From contig NC_037254.1 in assembly GCF_000002425.4 (NCBI RefSeq), positions 2,941,797 to 3,005,796 of the forward strand: a stretch of 64,000 nucleotides of DNA, written 5' to 3'. The notes below the pieces were generated by a model, which had not been told where the DNA came from, ran no database searches, and was given only the letters and a program-made list of their open reading frames with translations. The position numbers were made by a program, and so were the translations under genes. Within the stretch, counting starts at the first letter, position 1, and the number at the start of each line of letters is the position of its first letter. Shown one piece after another: positions 48,691-61,585 of the stretch. Origin of the DNA: Physcomitrium patens (taxonomy: Eukaryota; Streptophyta; Bryopsida; Funariales; Funariaceae).

Positions 48691-50954
48691 GCATTGAAGA
48701 GCGCTAACCATGCATACAAAGAGAATTTACTCATGTGTTACTGACATTTGTCATCATTGAAGTATTGGCCAGACTGTGGCAGCAACGAACATGCACGATG
48801 CTCAGACATCAATCGACAGTCAACTTCTGCGGGAGTTATCGGTCAGACTCGAACCATGTCCCAGACAAAAACAGAGACAAAGATGTGATAATAGGGCACT
48901 AATTTTACGAAAGATTGGTGAACCCAGATGTGCAGGTATACGTTACTGTTGTACGGAAACGTTCGAGGCAGTGTGGGATTGCGCGTAAGAGAGATCTACA
49001 GCAGAGGCTCCCCATATTCAAAGACAAACCTAATGCGCTCAACAAAACAAACCAGTGCTGAAGGATTAATTTCCAGCATTACCGTAATCGAGTCGGAAAA
49101 CTTCCCCACCTACTCGGTACACGCACCCAGAACGTGAAAAGCTCGTAGACTGCGCAGAATTTTGCGTGCGGAGAAACTAAGACAGCCCCTACTCGCGCTC
49201 TTCATCACGGCTGCAGCATTTTCCGACACTCATTCAATAAACTAACTCCACCACAGCTGATTAGCTGTGATGGAGAATGTCCATGTGTGTAGGGATCGTG
49301 GCAAGGTCTGCAAAAATTGAGAAAAACACGGCCGCAAAACGTAACGTCTGATTGGAGGAGCTGTCCCCCAGATCTGCATCAGCTGGCAATTGCCTCGGCG
49401 TTGCGAGCGAGTGCAGGATTGCAAAATGTCGGACGGAATTTCCCACGAAAACATTCAGAATTCCGAAGGGAATCCCCGATACCCGCAACGAGCTCAAATC
49501 CGCGTCCGACCCCAGAAAATGCAACGAAAATTCGCACAGTCGGGGGGATTGGGGGGGATTGGGGGGGAGGGGGGGGGCAGACAAAAGAGCGCCGACGCGT
49601 TGCCGATCCTCTTGAGTTTGCAAGTTCGGCCGACGGACACTCACCGACCAATCGACGAACGAAAAACGGGACACGTTTTCGTTCGATGGTCAGAAAAGGA
49701 CTTGTCAAAAGGTCAACGAACTCAGCAAGGAAATTAATCTGAGCTGAGCTGGACCAATCATGTGCGTCCACGTGGAATATAAAAACGCTTTGGTGGGTTT
49801 GCGGAGTTTGACAAATGTGTCAAATGTCTCTTTGGAATACAAAATTAAAGCATCCCTCCACATTCCATGCCCCCCTCTCTTTTCATACTGGGTTGACTTT
49901 GATACTTGCCACCACAAGTGGTGTGAGTTGGAATGTACTTATTGGGTGATACATGCTTTTTGCTTTTTTCACATGTTTTTATTTTTAATATATGCATATG
50001 TGTATTATCTGTTATATAAAATAGTTTAGGTGTATGATAAAGACATAAAGAAACCTTTTCATGGGTCAAACATAGATGAACAAGAGAATGAATAGATGAC
50101 AGTACCATGTATTGCCAGGTTTTTTTTAGTAATTATATATTTATAGAGGAATGTTAAATTGTCCAAAATGATCCACCCGTCCTAACCATCATGAAAAGAA
50201 AAAAAATGAACTTTAGATTCATTTCTCCACTGTTGGATCTGCAACCAATAAAAACCAACCACATTCATCATAATTACCATGTTCTTCATCATAATTACCA
50301 TGTTCTTCATCATAAGTGGTTCTGTTAAATAAAAGTATGGGTTTATTTCACATTCCCAAACATGTATAAATAAATATATATATAAAATGTATAGAAAATA
50401 TGTACAAAAATTGGTAAAATTACATTCTTTTTGTTTGAAGTGGTGGTTGTCACATGTACAGGAGCTTTTTTGGAAGAACAAAACAACAAGAATTCAACAT
50501 TGTCTGTAGTACTCTTTTTTCGAACTTAAGGAATTTGTTATAGTAACCATGAAAGAGAAAGTGGAACTCAATTCATTTTTATCATTTTTTTTTTGAGTGT
50601 AATGTTTTATAGATATCTATCAAATTGTATATTTGTGAGATTTTTTTGGATGTGTAGGTGTAGATGTATGTATGACATATGTTCATTTACTGTTGAGGAT
50701 CCAAAAGGTTAAAATTAACAAGAATATAAGTAAAGAATAAACTTTAAGTCGGTTTTTGTATCTTACGATAATTAGAATTTTGTACAAAATAGTCTGCTGT
50801 GTACAGATTATATTGAATTGTATATATCAATTCACATGGCAAACAATTAGCAATGAATTGTTGACTAGCAGTGTTCAAACATTAGAAGTTTAGGTTGGAA
50901 CTGGGAAATCACTGAGCTGGGCTGATCTTCGATGAGCTGCATGAGCAACCGAGG
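48691..50954. other. Low-copy intergenic region with GC-rich patch
   Basis: The patch at 49,260-49,770 is open on both strands without resemblance to a known protein, which is typical of GC-rich non-coding DNA. It includes a G-run cluster at 49,543-49,577. A 21-bp unit (ttcatcataattaccatgttc) is tandemly repeated about 2.5 times at 50,264-50,313. The right end holds the 3' flank of the bZIP gene. Confidence 0.4.
49754..49785 (+). promoter_or_regulatory. Possible core promoter: CCAAT, G-box, TATA
   Basis: ccaat at 49,754-49,758, a perfect G-box ccacgtgg at 49,768-49,775 and tataaaaa at 49,778-49,785 on the plus strand. No protein-coding gene is recognised downstream. The G-box is unusually close to the TATA box. 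Confidence 0.3.
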
Positions 50955-52481
50955 TCACGCGTTCAAACACTCGGAGAATGATTCGCACCACTCCTCTTGA
51001 ACAAACTCCGGCACTCCATCGCTGAAGCTGACGTCGAACTGATCGAGATCGAATGGGTCAACTAGGTCTGCAGAGATGTCGGACTGCGGGTCGGTACTGG
51101 AGATGCTTCGCTGCTCGACATCGAAGTTTGTATTATCGCTATCGTGGCTGCTCTGAGGTGACATCTCAGAACCCACACTTTCGCCTGAAAGAGATTCGCC
51201 TTCATCGACCTGAATGACAGAAGAGATGTTTTTTTTCAGTCTAGGCGACGTGACCACAGGTTTCCAAGGCTTTTATTTTATTTTTTTCTTTCAATAGTCA
51301 ATTTGATGGTTAAATAATAAAGAAAAAATTATTAATGAAGTAACGGTTATCTATCAAGTGGCCACGTCGCTTGATGCATTTGAACGGACAATCCATAAGA
51401 CATTACCTTTTTGCAGAGGCCGGAGATGTGATTGCCATTTGGCAATGTTCCAGTTCCATAATAGGGTGACCCCTGCGCTCGTGCCTGTCGAGCCTGCTCC
51501 AGCTCCTTTCTCAGTTCCTCGACCTTCTTCGCCAGATCACTCTTTTCGACCTGGTATTTTTTGACTAGCTGTTCGGCCAAGATTGACTTGCGAGAGAGAG
51601 TTGAGTTCTCCAGCCGCAACTGAGCAGTCTGTAAGAGAGAGGAGTTGAAATCAGACAAAAGACGATCCATTAAGTATCCCCACAATAACATCACTGTTGA
51701 GTTCCCACTGTTCCTCCTTGACGTGATAGCTCGATGGGTATATAATTCGACCCAAATAACATGTAAATCTCGTGTCCAAATGTCCAATGGGTTTCAGAGA
51801 ATTATCGCACCAAAATCTCAAGCTCGTCCAAACGCCCTTGCTTCCTCAGTCTAGATCTTTGAGCCGATGCACGATTCGAGGACATTCTGTGCCAACAACC
51901 ATCAAAAAGATCTCAATTCCTCATTCATCGCTTTAGAGTTAGCTTAGAAACCTGTCGATACCTTCCCGAAAGGAACGAAGAAGGACAAGAAGAAGACGCA
52001 CCTTCGTTTCCGTTTCTCGTCAATGAGAACAGGCGCCTCATCATCCATCTCGGAGTCATGTTGGGCATGGCCCTGGTCTTTGGAGGCAGATTTGCGAGCT
52101 TTTCTACTTTTTGGTAAAGACTCGACTGCATTGGAAACATTCTCGACGGTACCCTCACAAGACGTTTCGGATGCCACTGTTGCAGACTTCTTAGGTGTAG
52201 AGTCTTTTCCTGCGCAGAATCCATCCTTAGTGATATCAAGCCATGCCGAAAGGACTCCTGACGACCCAAGCGCGTCAGCCCCGGCATCGCCAACATCCTC
52301 AGGGTCAAGCTTCTTCACTGCCGAGGAATACTCTTTGACAATGTCAGCCAAGGCATCATCCGACAAGCTCGATGGCTCTGGCAGCAACTCATCGTCAACC
52401 ATGGGTAGGTCGATGACATCGTCCACACTTGGATAGCTATCAACATATATATTGTAATCAGGCTCTTGATACGCAAGGTCC
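50955..52481 (-). CDS. bZIP transcription factor, first exon not found
   Basis: Minus-strand exons 52002-52481, 51811-51886, 51407-51628 and 50955-51209 join in frame through GT-AG introns to give at least 344 aa. The N-terminal half is acidic (VDDVIDLPMVDDELLPEPSS) and likely an activation region. A basic stretch runs across the first intron (DEKRKRR, then MSSNRASAQRSRLRKQGRLD), with the canonical N-x7-R, and continues into a leucine zipper (LDELEIL, then AQLRLENSTL, VEKSDLAKKVEELRKEL). The C-terminus is acidic (DLVDPFDLDQFDVSFSDG) and ends FSECLNA. It would bind ACGT-type DNA elements as a dimer in the nucleus. The acceptor at 52,481 needs an upstream exon ending in phase 2; I could not place it among 52.5-54.6 kb. 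An internal Met (MVDDELL) is possible but would lose conserved-looking sequence. bZIP subgroup not assigned. Confidence 0.88.
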
Positions 52482-54830
52482 CTGATTGCAAAAGCAATGA
52501 ACGGCCATTAGAGATGATACGCACAACCCTCTTCTTTCCAAGACTGTGGCTATGACCATAATGCAGATATAAATCAAGGGCAGCTCCAATCATTTGAACC
52601 GCTGCAAACAACTGAAGCAATATTGACCGAGACTAGGCTGGGGATGGAAGTAGGATCGAATGACAGGTGTGCTTGCGTTCATAGAAACCAGTGACATAGA
52701 TCCTTCGAGCCATTTCTGAAACTTTCATGAAGTGCAAAGACCTCCAAGACTGCTTGCTCTAAGGCATTGAAAGACCACGAAAAGAACTCTTGTGTGAACT
52801 TTCTTCATAAACTTAGTATCTAACTTGTTTAAATAATGTGAACATGCACCGACATTACAGAACCAGCAAGAGTGTTGAGGGCCAGGCCAACCGAAGCAGA
52901 TCGGGAATACATATCGTGGCCGGCCGTTGCTCAATCAAACCGTGACACATTGTGCTCGAACAAGCTCACGCTTCGCTTAACCTTTCCACCAATGTCCTCC
53001 ACGCCTGGGCTTCCGTTCAAGTAGGGAAGCTATGCACAAGTGATAGCCAAGTATAAGACCAGGGAGCACCTTCTTACGATTGTTACACACTAGGAAGTAA
53101 TCGTTCTTGCCATCACAGGAAAGAGACTACAATCAGTCACAACTCCAAACACGGGAACTACCCTCAGATATGCTCACAGCATTCCAATGTCCATACAATC
53201 ACGACTGTACCAGACCTAGCCTATCCTCCCACTGTGACTGGAACCGCATGCCCAACAATCAAAACATACCTCGAAATTTTCGTCTGCAATAATAGACCTC
53301 GCACGCCCCTCTTCAACCCCCGCGTCTTTTTCAAACAAACAGATTATTTCTTTCAAGTCGTATTGAACATAACATATTCCAAGTTCTTTAATTCGCAGAT
53401 GCTGACACAAATCCCTCTCATTCGTCCCCAACGAAACCCCGATGAGTCCGAATCCAGATTCTCTGCCTGAGTTCGTACCCTCAAGTGACTTGTGCTTCTC
53501 ACCTTCAAGTTCAATTCAAGCGGATGAAGGTACAGTCCACCTATCAACTTTCATTTGTCAGTTCACTGAAAGTGTTCAATTCCTTTCCGAAAACCACAGG
53601 ACTCATCCGAACAGGTGCGGTTGCAGGGGAATTTATACGTTTCCAGCCGTCCGTTCGGGAACTTCATCCGAGCCCTCCGTCCCGATCCAACGAATTCGCT
53701 GATGTGAGAAGTAATTATTAGACGATCCCATATCCGCTGCTAAAGTTACCAGAGCCCGTCGTCTAAATGTGCTAGACACTGTGCGCAACCATTTTATAAA
53801 CACTTCAGTTCTGAAGTTCAAAAACACTGTTACAATGCACACGAGTTCTAGATCTCCACAGATGAGTTCTTAACCGCCAAATCCGGTGCTCAGAAGGGGT
53901 CACCTCTCATCGCCACAAGCAAATTCCTAGCGTTTGGTTCACCTCGAGGCTCACCTGCAAGTGAGGCAAAAATAAGGAATGGCCAAAACCAGGCAGCTAA
54001 GGTGGATTCCAGCAGATGGGTCGAGTCCAGCAGGTCGCCACCAGCGCCGAGGAGAGGGTTGCAGACGTGGTGGGGGGGAAGGGGGGGAGATCCAGAAATG
54101 AATGGCAGAGAAGGAGGACAAGTGGGGAGGTGGGCTCCACGGTGTCCTGACGCTGTCGTCCAGCTGCAACACAGTCCAAGGATCATTCTATTGTTAGCTT
54201 CCCCTGCTTCGCTCGCTCCCTCCCTTCGATGATTGTAGCATCTGGGAATTGGCGCTGTTGCAGCTGGTGCTCGGCACAAGTGGCCACACGCACCAGTCAA
54301 ACCAAGACCCCCCCCCCCACCCACATTGTCCCATCTCCCTAAATATATCACAGTCTACCAACCCCGGAGAATACTGAACGAGGACCCGGTTCGAGCCAGC
54401 CAGGGTAGTGATATGTTGTGATCTGGTAGCGCGAAGCAGCAGTGCTATTGCGAGTGTGTCCCATGCCCGAACCTGCTTGGCAACTTGGCATGCAGTATAA
54501 AGCAAAAAAGTAGAATGAAAATGAGAAGGAAGAAGAAGAAGAAGGAGAAGAACTGGAGCAGTCTTCTTCCGAGCTTGGAAAAGCAATGGAGACAGTAATG
54601 CTTCGGTGGAGGAGGAACAATGGGTGGGTGTTGCGAAGACTGAGGAGACTGCGGAGTTTGTTTTGTCGGCATTACGGCGGCTTGTCTGCTTATCCCTGTT
54701 AGGAATTGGGGTTAGCCGGTGTCAGCAGACGGGTATTTTGAGTTTTTATTTTTTATTTTTTTTTATTTGTTTATTTTTTTACTTTGAATTTGTTTTTGGG
54801 AGAGTTAGAGAATTTGTGACATTTATGATA
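52482..54830. other. Upstream region of the bZIP gene; 5' exons expected here
   Basis: It should contain the bZIP first exon(s) and promoter on the minus strand. A minus-strand frame starting MSLVSMNASTPVIRSYFHPQ at about 52,697 looks coding-like but its donors do not give the needed phase. The region 53.9-54.6 kb has proline- and serine-rich ORFs and C/G homopolymers (54,309-54,322, 54,070-54,090), which look like UTR or promoter low complexity. Confidence 0.4.
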
Positions 54831-54865
54831 TTCATGATATTTGATATTTGAGAATGATTTATTAA

Positions 54866-54924
54866 GATATCATAAATATCACAAATATCACAATAATTAT
54901 GATATTTGTGATGTTTATGATATT
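54866..54924. repeat. 25-bp-arm palindrome in TATTTGTGAT repeat region
   Basis: Arms 54,866-54,890 and 54,900-54,924 are reverse complements with two mismatches and a 9-nt loop. The palindrome sits between two near-direct repeats containing tatttgagaatgat (about 54,844 and 54,954). Confidence 0.8.
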
Positions 54925-55889
54925 TATAATATTTGTGATATTCATGATAGTTAATATTTGAGAATGATATTTTTTAGTGAAAAATAGAATAGATTTAAGA
55001 TCCTTCAATTGTTCATAATTCTTTTTATCAAAATCACCATCTAAGAAGTATGTGCTAAATCTCCAACTAAAAATATAATTAATTTATGAAGAAAGAATAT
55101 CTTACCTTTAATGTGGTTTAAGCTCCTTAATCTAAAGAAAATATATATAAGATTGATCATCTATTTGATAAAGATATGAATTTTTAAAATTATATTAATA
55201 TTCTAAATTTAAGGTTTATTGATTCTAACATTTTTAAATTGTTTTTGGACTCAATACATTTATACAAATTATATTCTTTATAAATTATTATTAGTCTATT
55301 CAATAATTACCTTTAGGAGTTAAAGACTTGTGGCAAGCACATTATTTTAACATTGTAAGAAAAAAAAAATGAAATAAGTTTAAAATACATATTTGGATGT
55401 AGTTTTTTAAAAAATAAAACTTATATATTTATTAATATTTGATATTTTTAATTTTTTAGATTTTAAATAATATAAATATATTATATTATATATGTATAAT
55501 AAATTGATAATTTGACTTTAATATTATCTACATATATTTTTAAAATTTTATCCAGCTAAAATCAATAAAATGATAGATGTAATATTTTTAGCTATAAAAA
55601 AATCTTCAACTATTTGGACTTTTTCTAATTTTCATATTAATTTTTTTAACTTTGCTATATTTGATAATTATTAATTAAAATCAAAATTTTAAATAAATTT
55701 TTAATTTTTAAGTTTTTTTTGATAAATACAAGATATTTTAAAATAACTTGCTAATCTAATACTTTGCAAAAAAATTAAAGAGTTACAATTCAAGTCATAG
55801 TGACAACTTCTAAGTTTCAAAAACTTATTCATCAAGGTCAATTATAATGTAAATTGATACAATATATATCAAAGCTTTCAATGAATAAG
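54925..55889. other. AT-rich spacer
   Basis: Strongly AT-rich with no gene recognised. It is probably ancient repeat DNA. Confidence 0.5.
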
Positions 55890-56679
55890 AAAAAACTCAA
55901 CACTGTCAAGAAAGATTGTGCTTATATTGTAGAGAACCTAAGCCCACTGCTTAATATATAAAAGACATAAATGATTGTTTGTTGTCTTTTTGAGATATTA
56001 TCCATTAAATTATTCCTTTAAATCTAATAGTTAATAGTTTTAATAGCTTTATAATATTTAATGTTATTAGATCTCTCTCTAATTTAATTATTTTACATTT
56101 TATTGTGGCTTGAAAAATATAACCCTTGAATAGATTGGATTTTTTGTAACTTTGATTTTTCTAATAATATAATCTAGACTTCTATTATCAAAGTAAAAAT
56201 TTATAAGTCTAGAATAATTAAATCCTTCTTGGTAGGTGCAAGAACTTTCATGCATATTGCAAAAGATGAGTCACGTTTTGTTATTTATGCCACACTCATT
56301 TTTTATGGTAGAAAGACTTTAAGTGGTATTCTAAGCCAATATTAAAATTATTAAGATATATTTGAAAAGAAGAATGCAAATATTCTTCTAAAGCATTGTT
56401 TTTATGATTGTTCAATTGATTATTAAGAAAAATCTCAATTGCTATTTCTACCAATTTATTATTTATTACAAAAGAAGTTGGTTGTACTCAAAAAATATAT
56501 TGATAAGAACCTAGCTAAAATCTTCATATGCCATTCAAAATCTCTAATAAGAATTTTTATCTTATTTATTAGCAAAAAAAATATACATAGATTATTAATG
56601 ACTCAACTAGATTATCATCAAGTATAGGTATTTCTTATCTTTGATTTCAATACTTTTGGATCAATCAAATCAAGCCAAG

Positions 56680-56680
<1 letters not shown>

Positions 56681-56722
<42 letters not shown>
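56681..56722. repeat. T(n)A(n) homopolymer insert in relic G
   Basis: A T run of about 14 joined directly to an A run of about 28, inside the RT region of relic G where A and B have ordinary sequence. Confidence 0.85.
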
Positions 56723-56726
<4 letters not shown>

Positions 56727-57736
56727 CAAAAAAGATACAACTTGGTATCATCAAAGAAGGAAGTGAATGAAAGATTTCATTTTGAACCAAGTATGATATT
56801 TTAAATATAATATCATATCTCTTGGATTTCAAAATATATTAGTTATTTTTTAATATCTAATGAATGATATTTTTTGAAAATTTTAGATAATTTTATAATT
56901 TATTATTTAAACTACATCTTAATATATTTTAAGAATGCAAAAGAGCACGAATTTCATGATTTTTGTATGTTATAAAAACTTAAAGATGTAGGATTATATG
57001 CAAAAGTAAAGAAGTCTGTATTTTATACAACTCAAGTTGACTTCTTGGAATACATCATTTCAAATGATGGCCTTATGATGAATTCTAAGAAAATTCAAAC
57101 TATCAAGGATTAGAAGATTTATAAAACAATAAGAGATGACTAATATTTTTTTGCAATTTGCTTATTATTATTGAATCTTTATCAAAAACAATTCTCAAGT
57201 TGCAACTCTACTTACTCATTTGACTTATGAAGATAAACTTGAGTAAAGTAAAGAAGAAAAAGCATCATTTAAAGTTTTAAAGATAACTATTATTTTATAC
57301 CAATCTTATATTGCCTGGACTTTTTTAAGGCATTTTTGATAGAAATAAATATATTAGACTTTGCATTAGATGTAATATTTTCATAAATAGGAGCAAATGA
57401 CAAACTTCATCTAGCAGCTTTTTATTTGCATTTTTTTTCAACATCCAAAATCAACTACCAAATCCATGATAAAGAACTTCTTGTAATTATAGATTCATTT
57501 TAAGAATTGCATCATTATTTAGAAGGTGCTTCAAATCCAATTACAATATATATAAATCACAAGGACCTCAAGTATTTTATGTTAGTATGTATTTTAAATT
57601 ATTGCTAAGCTTATTAGAGCATGATTTTGTTAAGATTTGAATTTAAGGTCACTTATTGATAAAAAAACAAAAAAAATTCGTATAATGTTCTTTTTAGATG
57701 TTCTTATTTTACACAAAAAAAGTGTAGCTTTTAATC

Positions 57737-57737
<1 letters not shown>

Positions 57738-57766
<29 letters not shown>
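57738..57766. repeat. Poly(A) insert in relic G
   Basis: A run of about 27 A located between RNase H and integrase of relic G. It replaces the sequence found in A and B at the equivalent position. Confidence 0.85.
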
Positions 57767-57769
<3 letters not shown>

Positions 57770-58800
57770 AGTGTGAGCAATTTTGTCTTTGGACAATAAA
57801 ATCAACGTTGATTGTTGATTCATTATTTATTTAGCAAATACAATCAAATAAATCTTTGGATCTTTATATTCATGATATTAAAAATAACCTATTTAAATCT
57901 TATGATACTTTATAGTTTTAATTTAAAAATAATCCATTTTATTTCAAAATATGCTTATATATTTCAAAATATGAAACACAATTATATACTCTTCAAGCTT
58001 ATAACAACTTCCTAGTGGCAAAATATTTAGATACAATAAGACTTTTGAATATACATATATATATATATATTTTTGTGGTATCAAATGTAAATATTATTAA
58101 AGACTTTATATAATTATGTAATATTTATTGAAAAAAAAAATCATCATCAATCTTATGGTCTTTCTTAGCCATTATTTATATTAAAACAACCATACTCTTC
58201 TATTTCTATGGATTTGATTACAAATCTTTTATTTCAAGTTCATATGACTTTATATTTATGATAGTAGATTGTTCCTTTAAGATGGCATATTTTGTATTAT
58301 ATTCAAAAACTATCAAATATAGAAAAAAATTTAAACTTTTTTTAATAATATCTATCACTATTATGAATTGTCAAAAAATATTATATAAAGATATTATTTA
58401 AAGATTGAGTAAAAAAATATAATGAGGATGGAAATAAAACTATCTTTGACTCTCTATCTTTAAATTAATGGATAAATAAAATGGATTGATTAAATTTTGG
58501 ACTAATATTTGAGGTGTACCATCAAATATCATCAATATGATTGGATAATTTTTTTATCATTAGCAAAATTTGCTTAAAATAATACAATATATTTTTCTAC
58601 TCAATAAATATATTTTTTGTTGATTAAAGTTATCATCCATAATTTGATAGTTTTAACTTCTCCGAAGTCAATAATTCTATGGCAAAGGATTGGATGAATT
58701 ATTTATCAAAGCTACATGTAACAATAAAAGGTCAATTAAAAAAAGTTTAAGAACAAAAAAATAGCAATAAAAATACTTATAAAAAGAAAAAAAATTAATT

Positions 58801-60295
58801 TCATGTTGTTTTATTATAATACAACCATTAGATAAAAAATTAAAAGAAAGATTATATTATAGAAGAGCTCAAATAAAAAATTTCTAGCAAATTATCTTAG
58901 AAATATAAATAATATATAAGAAATTATTAAAAATTAAAAAAAAATAATGTTGTTTTTTTATAAAATAGACTTCTATTTATTTTGAAGGACTATAAATAAG
59001 AGAAATAAAAGTGCATTAGAAAATATTTAATATAGAAATCTTTAAAAAGGAGTTAAAAGTGATATTTACTTTCAAAAATTATCTTAAGAAACTTAGAATT
59101 ACTACTTGAAGACGACCGGTTATGAATCTAGATCAAAATCAAACCTTGAGGCACAAAATTGCATACATATAGCAATTTTAAAATTTTTTAGTTGATTGAA
59201 GAGTGAAATTAAAAATAAAATAAAATAAAATAAAAACTTCTAAAATATTTTTTAGGTATTTATATTGAGTGATCTGAGTTTGTATTGACTTTACTAAGCC
59301 TTTGGTAAGTTAAGGTTTTTTTGGAAGTGACTTTGAATGTTAAAAAATACAAAGGGTTCATATTTTATATAATTTTACATAATTGTGTGAGATTGGTAGA
59401 TGATCTACTAGTAAAAATTTGTGATTGTGTGATAAGTGTTGTTTTAAACTTGTATTATAAGTTTAAGCTTGACCTGATGATTTATTGGAAGTTTATCAAA
59501 GTTAAAATATACTAGGAGCTTAAGAATTAGAATTTAGAAGACTAGTAAGGATTTCTAAGATATTCAACAATGTACCAATTGGATTAATTTATTTTTAAAA
59601 AAATTAATAATTTAATTAATTTTTTAAAAATTTAATAATTTTGAAAGAAATTAAACAATTAAATTAAAAGATATTAGTGGTGGGAGTTTGACATCAAGAT
59701 TAGAAAAAGAGACTAGCCAATATCTGAGCAGATTTTAGGATTTATCTTTTATTTGGTATATTTAATCTTTTTTAAATTGGTTGTATATATTATCAAATTA
59801 TTAATTAAGAGGTGTGTAAATTTTGAGTTGAATTAATAGTTAAATTATTAATTATTAAAGTTTCAATCTATTGTAGGATTAATTAAGATTTAAGATTTGA
59901 TTAGAATTTGAATTAATATTTAGGATTTTATTAGAATTTAGCTTAAGATTTTATATTTGAGATTTGATTAAAATTAATTTAAGATTTTATTGGGATTTTT
60001 TTAGGATTACATTAGAATTTTATTATGACTCAATAGATATGATATTTTCACTATTTTTTGAAGATTTTTTTTGATATTTTTGATATTTTTTATTATATTA
60101 TTTCTTTAGGATTTTTTCGTATATATTTTTAAAATTTTAATTTATGATTTTTTTATGATTTATTTGTGATTTTTTAAATATTTTTTTAAAGTTCAATTAA
60201 AATATGATTAATAATATTAAGATTTAATTAGAATTTTGTTAAGATTCTATTAGAATTATTAGGACTTTATTATTATAATTTCTATTTCATCTTCT
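58801..60295. other. 1.5-kb AT-rich insert interrupting relic G
   Basis: Not homologous to A or B. The element frame breaks near an equivalent of QPQIN and resumes at about 60,296 with NKVWLFCCNIK. The insert contains repeated short motifs such as gatttgattagaattt and a (AAAAT)n tract at 59,212-59,235. I could not identify its ends or class. Confidence 0.5.
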
Positions 60296-60503
60296 ATAGT
60301 CAAGTATCCAATGCAATCTTAAGCAAACTTTAAAGAATACAATATGATTAATAAAGTATGGTTATTTTGTTGTAATATAAAGATTAGTTGCCCTTGTGAT
60401 AAGTTGAATTATTGTAGACTTGAACTATTTCTTATTTGTGAAAAAATCAATCTAATTGCTTTTTGATTACACATATTGAAATTTATGAAGATCCACCTTG
60501 TGT

Positions 60504-60536
<33 letters not shown>

Positions 60537-61350
60537 GAGTCATACAAGATAGTGGATGTACTAAGAAGAAGGCAATATCACCTCCTCTTGTAGAAGAAGA
60601 TAATAATCAAGAATTTAAGATTGATAAAGTCTTAGATTTAAGGTATCATTAATATAAGTTGAAATATCTTATACATTGGCACATATGTCATATTAATAAA
60701 TGCACTTAGAAGCCAATAAAAAATCTTGTAAATGCAATAAGAAAGATTAATGTATTTTGTTGACAACATCTAGCAAAATTAAGATGAAGACTGAAACAAT
60801 TATTGCTATAAAAGAAACAAAGTTTAGTGAAGAATATATTCTATCATCTATCTTTATTTATAGTTTTAGTACATTTATAGAAATAAGAAGATAAAAAATC
60901 AATACCTAGCATATTCAATTCATGAATTATTTTTTGTTGAGTTATCGAACAATGCATTAAGATTGTCACAACCTTTAAGAAGAGATAATAGAAATAAAAA
61001 TCTTCAAAAATGACATATTCTGCTTTGAATAGATTGTAAGATATAATATGATTGGTATCACAAGCTTAAAAGAGACTTTAATGTTTGGTAATCTTACAAG
61101 AGGTAAAAACCACCTTCAATGGTATTTCTATTGTTCTTTTTTGAAAAAAAGTTGTGAAGGCCTTAACAATGATCAAATATCAAGGTGGTTCTCTTGTCTT
61201 GATCTAAGACACTATTGATGGCAAAAAAGATCTATCAACTATCTTTAAAGGAAATAAAGATCAAAATATATGATAAATATAATTTATTATATGTTGGACT
61301 TTCTTAATATATGATGATTGCTCTTTGTAGAACTTGGTTCTAGAAAGAAA
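60296..61350 (+). pseudogene. Relic G, 3' part: GPF module, chromodomain, third ORF
   Basis: Resumes with CDKLNYCRLELF (GPF/Y module) and is interrupted by a poly(T) of about 25 at 60,511-60,535. Then comes a chromodomain relic (FKIDKVLDLRYH, EPIKNLVNA-like) and the third-ORF region (about 60,900-61,310). It is useful as an outgroup to A and B. Confidence 0.7.
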
Positions 61351-61585
61351 GGAAATTTTATTGATGTATAATTACTTAAATAAAAAATATTAGGTAGAAA
61401 ATAAATGAGATTAGATTTTATAATATCTTATAGATAAGCTTTTTATAAGCTTCATATATGCTCATTTGACTTTATATGGCTTGGTAGTTTATTGGTTAAA
61501 AGCTTAGTTAACAAGTTGGCTACATGTTGTATATATTGACAACTTATGGTACAAGTTGGCCATGTAATACATATAAGAAAAGTCT
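61351..61585 (+). repeat. Truncated LTR of relic G
   Basis: U3 half of the family LTR with landmarks aacaagttggctacatg and gacaacttatggtacaag. It breaks off at about 61,585 before the TATA region. Confidence 0.6.

Larger units (their letters stand above)
55890..58800 (+). pseudogene. Heavily decayed gypsy gag-pol relic G, 5' part
   Basis: Collinear with A/B along the plus strand. The gag knuckle remnant (KDCAYIVENLSPLL-type, about 55,912) is followed by a jump to protease-end sequence (about 56,110 onward, KYNP). RT lies at 56,500-57,130 (FICHSKSLI; an intact stretch ttgacttcttggaatacatcatttcaaatgatggccttatgatg-like near 57,030-57,080), RNase H at 57,230-57,660 and integrase at 57,830-58,560 (VDCSFKMAYF). 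It is almost devoid of CG and carries stops throughout. It is split at about 58,800 by foreign AT-rich DNA. Confidence 0.75.

Noticed and set aside
49261..49771. Overlapping ORFs of 100-140 codons on both strands
   Set aside because: Open frames in four or more phases over the same GC-rich patch, arginine- and proline-rich translations and no family resemblance point to non-coding GC-rich DNA.
53890..54672. Minus-strand ORFs up to 153 codons upstream of the bZIP gene
   Set aside because: Composition is driven by homopolymers and CT repeats (poly-Gly, poly-Ser, poly-Pro). They do not splice into the bZIP frame.
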